Below, in pieces: positions 18,354 to 27,587 of a stretch of 64,000 bases of DNA. The stretch lies in NCBI GenBank assembly GCA_038141705.1, contig JAYQIQ010000001.1, positions 310,001 to 374,000 on the forward strand, given 5' to 3'. Source of the stretch: Eutrophomonas brisbanensis. GTDB lineage: Bacteria; Pseudomonadota; Gammaproteobacteria; Burkholderiales; Eutrophovitaceae. Each line of letters begins with the position of its first letter. Positions within the stretch are counted from its first letter, which is position 1. Position numbers and translations under genes: made by a program. The notes below the pieces were generated by a model that saw only the letters and a list, made by a program, of their open reading frames with translations, was not told the DNA's origin and searched no databases.

Positions 18354-20942
18354 TTACTGATCGTCGGCGATCGGGATCTCCGTCGGAGTAGGAGAATCTT
18401 CAACGTCGTCAATGACACTCTCATCAACTTTTACGAGGCCGGCTAGCTTCTCATCATTACCAAGGTTGATAAGACGAACGCCCTGCGTACTCCTGCCCAT
18501 TTCTCTAATCTGACGGATCTCCGTCCTAATCAAAACTCCACCGGTTGTAATAAGCATCGCCTCGTCAGACTCGGTTACGAGCGTTGCGGACACAACTTTT
18601 CCGTTCCGCTCACTCGTTTGAATTGCAACGACCCCCTGGGTACCCCTCGAATGAGCGGTGAATTCAACCACCTTCGTTCTCTTGCCATAACCATTCTCCG
18701 TCGCGGTCAAAATACTTTTATTTTCATCGTCAGAAATCACCAATGAAATAAGTGCATGGTCAGAAGGCAGTTTCATTCCACGGACCCCACGAGCTCCACG
18801 CCCCATAGCTCTAACATTGGTCTCTCGGAAACGTACCGCTTTCCCACCATCGGAGAACAACATGACATCCTGTTTTCCATCGGTGATCGCAACACCAACA
18901 AGATGATCCCCTCATCCAAGTCAACAGCGATGATACCCATCTGTCTCGGACGTGAAAAATGAGACAGCGGAGACTTTTTAACAACGCCTCGAGATGTCGC
19001 CATAAACACGAAGTGATCATCATTAAACTCAGTGACCGGAAGGATAGCTGTGATCTTTTCGCCCTCGGAAAGTTGAACCATATTCACAATTGGCTTACCC
19101 CGGCTAGTTCGCCCCCTTGGGGAACTTCATAAACTTTCAGCCAATACATCTTCCCTGGTCGGAGAAACACAAGATGTAATCGTGGGTATGAGCGATAAAG
19201 AGGTTATCCACAAAATCATCCTCTTTTGTCTTAGTCGCCTGTTTACCTCGACCACCTCTGCGCTGCGCTCGATAATCGCTTAAAGGTTGAGATTTGATAT
19301 AGCCGGAGTGCGATAAAGTGACAACAACATCTTCTGGCGTAATCAAATCTTCAAGAGAAATATCCTGAGCGTTTACTTCTATTTGACTTCGACGCACATC
19401 AGAGAAATCATTTTTTGTCTGGGACAACTCCTCACGGATAATGACTCGAACTCGATCTGCGTTACCCAAAATATCCTGCAAGTCAGCGATGATATCCATC
19501 ACCTCTTGATACTCATCTTCAATTTTTTTCTGCTCTAGACCTGTTAAGCGCTGGAGTTGCATTTCAAGAATTTTTTGGGCCTGCACTTCCGATAAGTGAT
19601 AGCCATCTTCCCGCAAACCATGAGACATATCCGCATCCCCGTCGACTGGCTTTTCTATTCTCGATAGTAGCCCCTCCACCAATTCTGATCTCCAAACTCT
19701 GGAAATCAGCTCACGCTTCGCCTCAGGGGGGGTTTGCATTGCTTTGATAAGCGCAATAATTTCATCAACATTCGATAACGCAACAGCCAAGCCTTCGAGA
19801 ATATGCGCTCGCTCTTTCGCTTTTTTTAACTCAAAAATAGTTCTCCGAGTGACCACCTCTTTGCGGTGGCGAACGAACTCCTCAATAAATTGTTTGAGGT
19901 TCAACAAGCGCGGCTGCCCATCAACAAGCGCCACCATATTCATCCCAAACGTATCCTGCAGTTGCGTTTCTTTATAGAGGTTATTGAGTACAACTTCCGC
20001 TATCTCGCCACGTTTTAGCTCTAAGACGACCCGCATGCCGGATTTGTCCGATTCGTCACGGATACCAGATGGCGAGAGCCCTTCAATACGTTTATCCCTG
20101 ACAAGCTCTCCGATGCGCATAAGAAGCGAAGACTTATTAACCTGATACGGCAACTCATCGATGATAATTGCTTGACGATTCCCGCCTTCGAGATCCTCAA
20201 AATGAGTTTTAGCGCGCATCACCACACGACCCCGACCCGTCCGGTAAGCCTCTTTCACTCCCGCGGTACCGTAAATAATCCCCCGAGTCGGGAAATCAGG
20301 AGCAGGAATAATCTCAATCAACTCCTCTATTGTTGTTTCTGGGTTATCTAGAAGAGTCAAACAAGCGTCAATCACCTCGTTAATGTTGTGCGGCGGTATA
20401 TTCGTCGCCATTCCAACCGCTATACCAGACGAACCGTTAACAAGAAGGTTGGGAATTCTCGCAGGCATAACTAGAGGCTCTAGTTCTTTGCCATCGTAAT
20501 TCGGGCCGAAATCCACCGTCTCCTTGTCAAGGTCGGAAAGTATTTCAGCGGCAATCTTTTCAAGCCGACACTCGGTGTAACGCATAGCGGCCGCATTATC
20601 ACCATCCACTGATCCAAAATTACCCTGTCCGTCTACGATTGGGTAGCGAAGGCTAAAATCTTGAGCCATCCTAACCAAAGTGTCGTAAATCGCGCTGTCG
20701 CCGTGCGGGTGGTACTTACCCATCACCTCTCCAACTACACGCGCACATTTGACGTAAGGTCGATTCCAGAGATTATTGGATTCATACATCGCGTATAAAA
20801 TTCGACGGTGTACCGGCTTCAAACCATCTCGAACATCGGGTAGCGCCCTGCCAACGATCACACTCATTGCGTAATCGAGATAGGAGCGCTTCATCTCCTC
20901 TTCAAGACTTATGGGTAGGGTTTCTTTTGCGAATTGCTCCAT
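18354..20942 (-). CDS. gyrA: DNA gyrase subunit A, several frameshifts
   Basis: Total span encodes about 862 residues. The breakage-reunion domain is intact (19137-20942) with the catalytic tyrosine in AAAMRYTECRL and the quinolone-determining stretch HPHGDSAIYDTLV, where the Ser83- and Asp87-equivalents are the susceptible residues. The C-terminal beta-pinwheel is split: breaks lie near 19150-19100 and near 18905. The GyrA-box-type sequence QRRGGRGKQ is present at the domain boundary. GyrA with GyrB introduces negative supercoils. The breaks are very unlikely in a living cell, so they are read as sequence errors. Confidence 0.93.
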
Positions 20943-21168
20943 TAGAACTTTCTATCTTGCGGTGGGTCAGAACGTAAGGATCACGAAGGGAGTTGTGGGT
21001 TTGGAAAATCTTTGTTTTTCTCGTTTTTTCACAAACCAGATGATATCATAATTATGGGTCAAATTCCCCCTACGAGAAGCGAAAAATTAAGTATCTTAAC
21101 CCTGTGAATCTCTACGCACTAAGATTTACTTTCCTCATCAAAAAGTATGAAAGGGAAAGCCTAACTAC

Positions 21169-21864
21169 ATGTTAAATGTCGATCAGAGCGAACTAAAAAA
21201 ATTCGAAGTTTTAGCCCACAAGTGGTGGGACCCGAACAGCGAATTTAAACCGTTACACGACATCAATCCACTGAGGTTGAACTTGATTAGGAAATTCGTG
21301 AACGTCGAGGACAAGGACATTCTTGATGTCGGTTGCGGCGGCGGCATTCTTGCTGAGGGGCTTGCAAAAAACGGGGGGCGCGTACTTGGGATAGACCTAG
21401 CTGACAAACCACTGGGCGTGGCTAAACTTCACTCACAAGAGAGCCAAGTGCCAGTGGCCTACGAAAAAATCTCCGTAGAAGAACTGAGAGATCAGGGGCG
21501 CAAACAGTTTGACATGATTACCTGCATGGAAATGTTAGAACACGTACCGAATCCGATTGAGACTGTGAGGGCATGCGCAGATCTAACGCGAGATGGAGGT
21601 TGGTGTTTCTTCTCAACGATTTCAAAAACCCCCAAAGCGTTTTTATTCGCGATCGTTGGCGCAGAGTATGTTCTCAAGCTCTTACCCAAAGGGACCCACG
21701 AATTTAAAAAATTTATCAGACCTTCCGACCTTTCAAAAATGTGCAGGTCATCTGGCCTAGAGATTTTGGATGTCATCGGAATGACATACAACCCGTTTAC
21801 AAAGGTCTACTCACTTGGGAAAGACACAGATGTGAACTACACCCTCGTGACCAGAAAAGTATAG
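21169..21864 (+). CDS. ubiG: Ubiquinone biosynthesis O-methyltransferase
   Basis: 231 residues, intact. SAM-binding motif ILDVGCGGGILAEGLAKNG, motif post-II DMITCMEMLEHV and the membrane-interaction region typical of UbiG are visible. It catalyses both O-methylations in ubiquinone synthesis. Divergent transcription from gyrA across a 226-base gap is the conserved arrangement. The N-terminal FEVLAHKWWDPNSEFKPLH is the family signature. Confidence 0.93.
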   Translation: MLNVDQSELKKFEVLAHKWWDPNSEFKPLHDINPLRLNLIRKFVNVEDKDILDVGCGGGILAEGLAKNGGRVLGIDLADKPLGVAKLHSQESQVPVAYEKISVEELRDQGRKQFDMITCMEMLEHVPNPIETVRACADLTRDGGWCFFSTISKTPKAFLFAIVGAEYVLKLLPKGTHEFKKFIRPSDLSKMCRSSGLEILDVIGMTYNPFTKVYSLGKDTDVNYTLVTRKV

Positions 21865-21913
21865 GATATGGACTTACTGCTTAAGGAATAAAAACATATT
21901 ACTGGGGACAAAT

Positions 21914-22504
21914 ATGAAAATCGCTAAAACAAAATTTGCTTTGCTCTTTTCCGTGTTGGCCGGCTTCGCGCTCCTCGGATGTGTTCCTGGCCCACAAATG
22001 CTGACGATAAAACCTGATGTAACGCTACCAGCCAAATCCGGGGATGCCGAAGTAACGCTAGGGGTCGAGATAATCGATGCACTTGGCTCGCAAAAAATCG
22101 GTATTGCGGGAGATCCAAACGGAGACAATTTTGATATAACCCTCACGGGAGACATGGCTAGCGCTTTGGCACCGACCATACAGGCAGGTCTGGAAAACCA
22201 AGGGTTTAAAGTGAGTACCCCCATCCGCAGAAACGCCTAATGTATTAACCGTAGAGGTTCAGAAAATTGCGCTTAGCTCTACGAAAGAAAAAATCAAATA
22301 CGTAACTAAACTCGAAGTTGAGATTGTCGCAAAAGCTAGAAATGGAGGCTCAAATATAGCCGTCGATACTCAGTTACTGCAGAGAAGGAATCCGCCTCGG
22401 TCTCCTCCTCGGAAAATAGCAAATTAATGCTCAATTCAGCCGTTTCCGATGGCATATCAGCGATGCTAAATGACGAAAAGCTTATCGAGACTCTGAAAAA
22501 ATAA
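21914..22504 (+). CDS. YajG-like lipoprotein, two frameshifts
   Basis: The N-terminus is a lipoprotein signal with lipobox FALLGC (lipidated Cys around residue 22). Reconstruction from three frames gives about 196 residues. The middle frame gives VLTVEVQKIALSSTKEKIKY and the last frame YSVTAEKESASVSSSENSK then LNDEKLIETLKK before TAA at 22502. Length and layout resemble the YajG family of outer-membrane-anchored lipoproteins of unknown function. Breaks lie near 22226 and 22370. The family assignment is moderate. Confidence 0.65.
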
Positions 22505-22563
22505 TAACTAGAAAAATAGCCCTAAAGTTGAGGTTACGGTAAACTTCCCAGCGTAGTTGCTGT

Positions 22564-22926
22564 GGGGGCGACCTGGTTTCGACGTGGGTTGCGAAACAGT
22601 TCGGTGCATGCCAAGGTCCAGTCACCTTGTAAATCAGCTGGAAAACGTATAGTCGCAAACGACGAACGTTACGCTCTAGCCGCCTAATACCGGCTGGACT
22701 CCGCACCAATTTTCTCTCGGGTTGGGCCAGGCAACTGGCAGCGGAGTCATAAACGAGAGATCGTGCAGATTGCGGTTACTTCGATTTGCATTAAACTTTA
22801 GGTAACTCGTCTGGCTCACGTCTGTCTATCGACGCAAGCTGGATTAAATTTAAAGATAAGACTAAGCATGTAGTACCGCCTGCAGAGGGCTTGCGGACGG
22901 GAGTTCGATTCTCCCCGCCTCCACCA
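22564..22926 (+). ncRNA. ssrA: tmRNA (SsrA)
   Basis: A one-piece tmRNA of 363 nt. The 5' end GGGGGCG pairs with CGCCUCC at the 3' end, and CCA is encoded. The tRNA-like T arm contains GGGAGUUCGAUUCUCCC. The internal tag frame starts GCA AAC GAC at 22655 and ends TAA at 22685, giving ANDERYALAA, close to the gammaproteobacterial tag ANDENYALAA. It rescues stalled ribosomes with SmpB. ssrA 3' ends are frequent integration sites for islands. Confidence 0.96.
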
Positions 22927-22932
22927 ATCGTT

Positions 22933-22964
22933 AAAAAACCAACTTCTCTTAGTTGGTTTTTTTT
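22933..22964 (+). terminator. Rho-independent terminator of ssrA
   Basis: Inverted repeat AAAAAACCAACT / AGTTGGTTTTTT with a 6-base loop followed by a T-run, seven bases after the tmRNA CCA. The change in composition and gene content begins immediately after it. Confidence 0.9.
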
Positions 22965-22965
22965 C

Positions 22966-23475
22966 GCCTACTACCGCGTGTTTGCGCGGATTCCTGTGGG
23001 TTCTTACGGACTTCAAAGCTCGCCATTTCTGCCAGTAACCGGCAGGTATTACTCTCCGTTTACGCATTCTCTCCGAACCTCCCAACAGGCACAGGCCGAA
23101 GTCCGGAAGGCACGCCTGCCACCCTACCAGCGATCGGATGTCATCGGTGCCGTAACGTTTGACATACTCCAGTGCGACCATTGCCCCCATGCTCCAACCA
23201 GCAATGGATACACGACGATCAGCTTTGCACCAACGAATGAAGCAGCTCAGCAAACCTTCCTATTGAATAGAAATACTCCAACGAATGCCATGTGTCGCTC
23301 CCTCTGGCAGATTTTCCTCTGCCAGGAAAATTCGAATGCGCTCCACACTGCGAAGATGCTCGCAAACACCATCCCAGATAGTCAGATCGCTCTGCAAACC
23401 ATGCAGCAGGATCAGTGGTGGACCTGAACCCTCAGACCGAACTTCGGTGCTCGCGCCAGACAGGTTCGATGGCAT
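22966..23475 (-). pseudogene. Alpha/beta hydrolase, broken and lacking a clear 3' end
   Basis: The N-terminal frame (23260-23475) has the oxyanion-hole region GPPLILLHGLQSDLTIWDG. The nucleophile elbow SIAGWSMGAMVALEYVKRYG lies in the next frame from about 23253. No natural stop is seen before the ssrA terminator; the open frame runs on into tmRNA sequence. So the gene is interrupted by at least one frameshift and probably truncated at the segment junction near 22,966. It resembles pimeloyl-ester/BioH-like or general esterase-type hydrolases, but the substrate is unknown. Confidence 0.55.
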
Positions 23476-23867
23476 GTCGAGCCAACGGCATTCGGTGACA
23501 ACATATTTTCGCTTCCACGAACGCAGGACAATGCCGGTGTGGATTGCTGGATCTCTTCAATCAGACGATCCAATTGGCCTTCCCGCACCTCCCATTCGTT
23601 GTCTAATTTTGCGACAAACTGCACCATCAGACGAATGGAAAAGGCATCAGCCACCGCGGGGTCGCCAGTACGATGCAACAGCAGAGCATGGGCCAGTCTT
23701 GCCGGCGAGTCACCTTCATAGCCCCATTCGAAGTCATCGTTCGACGTCTCGTCGAGCGCGAGCAGCTTCGTCAGAGGAGCCCCTTTGTACATGACCACCA
23801 GACCGTCGATGGTGCGCTCTCCGCTGTAGATACCCGCAGATGGCTGCTCCTGTGCGATTTTGATCAT
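23412..23867 (-). CDS. DUF6166-like hypothetical protein
   Basis: 151 residues. The N-terminal 60 residues (GIYSGERTIDGLVVMYKGAP then LLALDETSNDDFEWGYEGDS and ARLAHALLLHRTGDP) resemble the small DUF6166 family found in many accessory regions, whose function is unknown. The C-terminal part may be out of frame where it overlaps the hydrolase start. The start ATG overlaps the stop of the upstream membrane protein by 4 bases (ATGA), so it is translationally coupled. Confidence 0.6.
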   Translation of the reverse strand: MIKIAQEQPSAGIYSGERTIDGLVVMYKGAPLTKLLALDETSNDDFEWGYEGDSPARLAHALLLHRTGDPAVADAFSIRLMVQFVAKLDNEWEVREGQLDRLIEEIQQSTPALSCVRGSENMLSPNAVGSTCHRTCLARAPKFGLRVQVHH

Positions 23868-24049
23868 TTGTTACCCTCGTCTTTTTTCTGCACCGCCGAC
23901 ATGGACCAAAGGCCGAGCATCAGAAATACAACCAATACAATGAGATAGGGAATGTTGCGCTCCATACCCATCGCTACTTCGATCCAATAGCCCAGTACTC
24001 CTGCGCATAAAAGCAGCACGGAGAACATAACTTTCTTGTCCACAGGCAT
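23864..24049 (-). CDS. Small two-helix membrane protein
   Basis: 61 residues with two hydrophobic segments, VMFSVLLLCAGVLGYWIEVA and IPYLIVLVVFLMLGLWSMSA, and a charged C-terminus (QKKDEGNK). No family recognised. It lies 45 bases after the fatty acid hydroxylase gene and overlaps the DUF6166-like gene by 4 bases, so it is probably part of that operon and may partner the membrane hydroxylase. Confidence 0.65.
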   Translation of the reverse strand: MPVDKKVMFSVLLLCAGVLGYWIEVAMGMERNIPYLIVLVVFLMLGLWSMSAVQKKDEGNK

Positions 24050-24093
24050 CGCTCATCTCCTAGAATTCTCAGAGTTTGTTAAACATTGACGCC

Positions 24094-24885
24094 TCACCGG
24101 AAATCAGGCTTGGTGTCGATCGGTGTTTCGACCGGCGTCTTGCGGGTTTTGCGAAGGTCCTTCTTCACATACTTGGTGCTGTAACCATTAAACAAATGTC
24201 CGAACAGGCCACGATCCAGGTCGGAAGTGCCGTAGACCCAGTCCCAAAACGGAAATACAATGCTCATGTTGTATTCCATCATCACGGAAGAATCGTGGTG
24301 TGCGGTGTGATGCCGCCTAGCGGTGTTCACGATGGGGCAGTGGCGCAGAAACCAATTATCGTCCACATGGCACAGGAAATGCAGTAGCTCATAGAACACA
24401 TAGCTTCCAATGGCGGTTGCAAGGATGAGCCAGCCAACATTCACAGAAATGATTATCCCAGCCAGAAAGGCAAATGGTATTGTGGTCAGCGTGAAAAACA
24501 CGAGGGTGAACGGCGGAAATATCGTGACACGCCAGTCCTTATGGCTGGCGAATCGTGGCTCCTCCGCCGTAAAGAACTGGTGATGCATCAGGGTGTGACG
24601 CACATAGGTCAGGCGCCAGAACGGGGATTTCGAAGGCCGATGTGCTAAGAAGCGATGAAACAGGTACTCCACCCACTGGGCAAATAAAAACACCGCTGGC
24701 ACAAAAAGCCATTCCCACCACAACACATTGCTGATGTGACGCGTCGCAAAATAGATCTCGTACAGACCCACCCCGAGAATCAGGAAGGCGTGGTAATAGC
24801 CGTTGTAGAAGCCGCTCAGGCGCGAGCGGTAGATTTCCCGGTATTTACGCTGGCGTAGCCCCATTGGGCTGTGAACAAGTTCCAT
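24094..24885 (-). CDS. Fatty acid hydroxylase / sterol desaturase superfamily protein
   Basis: 263 residues with four or more membrane spans. All histidine clusters of the superfamily are visible: EYLFHRFLAH, RHTLMHHQFF, LHFLCHVDDN and RRHHTAHHDSS. These bind a non-haem di-iron centre in integral-membrane hydroxylases and desaturases acting on lipids or carotenoids. The start at 24885 is chosen because AGGAG precedes it at good spacing; an ATG farther upstream at 24966 lacks a comparable site. Substrate unknown. Confidence 0.8.
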   Translation of the reverse strand: MELVHSPMGLRQRKYREIYRSRLSGFYNGYYHAFLILGVGLYEIYFATRHISNVLWWEWLFVPAVFLFAQWVEYLFHRFLAHRPSKSPFWRLTYVRHTLMHHQFFTAEEPRFASHKDWRVTIFPPFTLVFFTLTTIPFAFLAGIIISVNVGWLILATAIGSYVFYELLHFLCHVDDNWFLRHCPIVNTARRHHTAHHDSSVMMEYNMSIVFPFWDWVYGTSDLDRGLFGHLFNGYSTKYVKKDLRKTRKTPVETPIDTKPDFR

Positions 24886-25001
24886 GGTCATCTCCTGAAT
24901 GTCTACATGATTGCATGCATTTACATAAAATATATGTGTAGTATGCGACATATATATATGATGCATACATAGGGAAAACCCGTAATTTGGTTGCTAAGAC
25001 C

Positions 25002-26411
25002 CATCCCATTATACACAAGTCCCCACTTCACTGAACTCTCTGGCGTAGCGGGCACCTTCCACAAGATGGCTATCTCCTGCAATCCCAGCCACAGCGTCTT
25101 GGCACCGGGTTCACCATCTCCCTTTCTTGCCAGAAAGCCACCGCGCTGGGCGATCAGGCGGATCACTTCGTTCAGGGTCGGCATCTTTTAGGCACCGGCT
25201 TTTTGTTCAAGATGAACGCCGCTCGCCACTCATCGGGCTCGAACACCAGAGCCGCATCCAGTTCGGGCACCGTGCGCCCCAGGCGCATCAGGCGGTTGAT
25301 GCGCCAGGCAATCACCATGTAAATGGCCAGCGCTGATTCCAGTCTGTCCTTGTCGCTCAGCTGCAAGCGCTCGACCCGGCAGCCCTCCTTCAAAATCAGG
25401 AAGAACAATTCAATCTCCCAGCGCGCGCGGTACCAGTCAATCAGCTCGCTGGCTTGCTCGAGCGTGCTGGCCTCGCGGTTGCTCAGCAGGCGCCACTGCA
25501 CTGGCTTGGTGCCCTCAGGGGCGCTCACTTCCGAGGCGATCAGGCAGGTCACTTCAATGTGCCCTTGGCTTTTGTCTTTGAGGCTCAGGCGCTGTAGCCG
25601 GATATCTTGCTCGACCATGCGGCTCTTGCGCCCGCGCCCTGCGGGCAGCATGAAGCGGATGCGTCCGATGGGCGTTTGTGCCATCACCTGATCCCACAGC
25701 TTGGCGCCCCCGGGCAGCACCCGGTTGTGCTGGCTGCGCACCAAATAGTCGGCCGGGTAGCCCAGATCACGCGCCTTGAGCATCAACTCCAGCATGTCGG
25801 ACTCGCGGTCGCCAATGCACACGTGGCGCGTATCGGGCAACTGCTGGCCGCTCTCGGCAATGCGCTCGTAGCTCTCGATCCAGCGGCTGCTCTCGCACAG
25901 GCCGGATCGCTTGCCGTCTTCGCCCTTGAATTGGCGCGCCCAGGTCCAGGCGTTGAAGACGCCCAGTGGCTCGCGCTCGGCGCTGACAACGTACGTTGGG
26001 TGCAGGTACAGCCCGCGCTGGGCCTCAAAGCTGAGCGGCCCCAGGCCCGCGATGGCCTGGCCGTTGTAGTCGAGCTCGGTGGTGTCCTGAATGCACAGCA
26101 CCACCTTGTGCTGGGCCATGCGCACCTGGCTGGCCTGCCAGTGCGGCGCCAGAACCTTGTCCCAGCTAACCTCTTGGTTGCGCAGGAACCGATACGCCGC
26201 CGCCGTCTCGGCCCAGCTTTGGCAGGCGTTGGGGATACTGGCCGAGGGCTTTTGCCCCAGTCGCTCGGCCAGCAGCACGGCGCGCCGGTTCAGGCGAGGA
26301 TCGCCCAGCTCTATCGCTTTGAACTCGTCTGCCAATCGCACTGGCGTCTCCTTGTGCGCTCACTTTGAGCGGGGTGCAGTTTAGTGGCGGGGACTTGTGT
26401 GTAATGGGATG
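25002..26411 (-). mobile_element. IS4-family insertion sequence
   Basis: About 1.41 kb bounded by imperfect inverted repeats: left CATCCCATTATACACAAGTC (25002-) and right CATCCCATTACACACAAGTC read on the minus strand from 26411, continuing CCC(A/G)CC(A)CT with similarity over some 35 bases. It encodes one DDE transposase. Target duplications are not clear: the flanks share only a loose TAAG-like similarity. It ends 50 bases before the DUF4297 coding region. Confidence 0.85.
25009..26341 (-). CDS. IS4-family transposase, frameshifted
   Basis: The main frame (25172-26341, GTG start after GGAG) gives 389 residues, and a second frame adds the usual C-terminus MPTLNEVIRLIAQRGGFLAR. A third frame near 25040 gives the stop at 25009, inside the inverted repeat. 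DDE residues lie in IQDTTELDY and IGDRESDMLEL. The IS4 YREK signature Y-x2-R-x3-E-x6-K is readable in YRARWEIELFFLILK. The first break is in an A-run near 25185, more likely a base-call loss than a programmed shift. Confidence 0.87.
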
Positions 26412-26452
26412 CATTAAGTGGGGCAGCCCAAATACTGCATGTAGCTAATAAC

Positions 26453-27554
26453 CCTGGACTTAGTGAGTCGGGCGGCGGACATGGAGCTAAGGGAGTTGAT
26501 TTCCAACGTTGGTGGTCTGTGCTTCGCATGCTCGAACTTGAGGGAATCCGGCGCGAAAGACTTTCTCCTTCTCTTCGAGTCAATACAGGATGTTGCGGAG
26601 CTTGATTCAGCATTCACACCCACATGTGCTCAGATTTACCAGATCAAGAAGAAGGATCGGAATGAATGGTCATTGAATAATCTAAGTGGGACCAGTGTCC
26701 CCAAAGCTAGTAAAACCAAACCGACACCTCCGATAAAAACAAAAGTCAAAGATAGCCCCATAGGTAAACTCTATCTAAGTCTCGAAGCATTTCCTAACTT
26801 ACCCGTTGAAGGACATTTCATCTCAAATGCAGGTTTCGATCTTCCATTAGCTACTGGCGGAAATGCTGCTACCTCGACGCCTTGCACGCTAGCTGAGCTT
26901 GCTCCTCAACATGTAGCGCAACTCACAGAAGCATTAAAGCTTTTGTGCGGAACTGAAGCGCAGCCTCCGGACCTTAAACGACTGAATCTAAAAAAAGTTC
27001 CCCTTCACCCAGACTCTCCCAATAGTTATGTAATTCACGTTGCCTTAGACTTCCTCAAGAAACGAAGCAGGGCATGCTGGCCAAGCTGCGTCATTCGTAG
27101 AATCTCTGGTGATTCATGTTTCCCCGCTTGGAAGACATACCGACGTATGTGCGTCTTTTGAAGAATTAGTCAAGAGCGTGGCTTTACGAGAAGCGACTTT
27201 GTCGCAGCCTTAAGCGCACTGGAAACGACACCCGACTATTTGGCACACCTAGATGGTTGGTTGCAACAATTGCAGACTGAGGGCGTAGACTTTATGCTTG
27301 CGACAGGAATTCGTAGTAATGCTGCTCGAATTTTTAGTGAAAAATTATTAACCAGTTCGACACCAGCAATACAAGCAATAGATGAATTTTGCGACCAATG
27401 GATTAAGATCAAGCCTCCAGGCTCGAAGCTCCTTCTTTTCTTCAGGAAGCTGGTCTTGGCAGCACTAAAATTCAAAATTCACGGTTTTAGGGATGTGGAA
27501 TTAATGGCGCGCCTAGCGCTGAGGGCAATCAAATCATGCGTGGACCAGACTTAA
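26453..27554 (+). CDS. DUF4297/Cap4-type nuclease (LmuA/DdmA-like), frameshifted
   Basis: Reconstructed from at least three frames, about 365 residues. An early frame (26453-26545) gives SGGGHGAKGVDFQRWWSVLR, which matches the N-terminal pattern SGxxGAxGxxFQxxW of DUF4297. The next frame gives FLLLFESIQDVAELDS and the nuclease-core strand CAQIYQIKKKDRNEWSL (QxK). A C-terminal helical part (YLAHLDGWLQQLQTEGVDFM) sits at 27230-27554. Cap4 domains are dsDNA endonucleases of CBASS and Lamassu-Cap4 systems. No start codon is visible in the first frame between the IS4 end and 26460, so the N-terminus may be cut. The next gene is an SMC-like ATPase. Confidence 0.65.
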
Positions 27555-27587
27555 GACTCTTGGTACGGAGTTTGAGAACAAAAAACT

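Noticed and set aside
18354..20942. gyrA as a pseudogene or split gyrase gene
   Set aside because: Frames resume exactly where one-base corrections place them and motifs are intact; an essential gene is unlikely to be dead.
22816..22965. Minus-strand ORF containing WWRRGESNSRP across the tmRNA 3' end
   Set aside because: It is the reverse of the tRNA-like domain, a well-known spurious translation; the tmRNA explains the sequence.
25170..25190. Programmed frameshift in the IS4 transposase
   Set aside because: IS4-family transposases are normally one ORF; a lost A in the A-run gives the standard sequence, and similar losses occur across the window.
25783..26368. Long plus-strand ORFs over the IS4 element
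   Set aside because: They are GC-rich antisense shadows of the transposase, with no recognisable domains and with the DDE/YREK motifs on the other strand.
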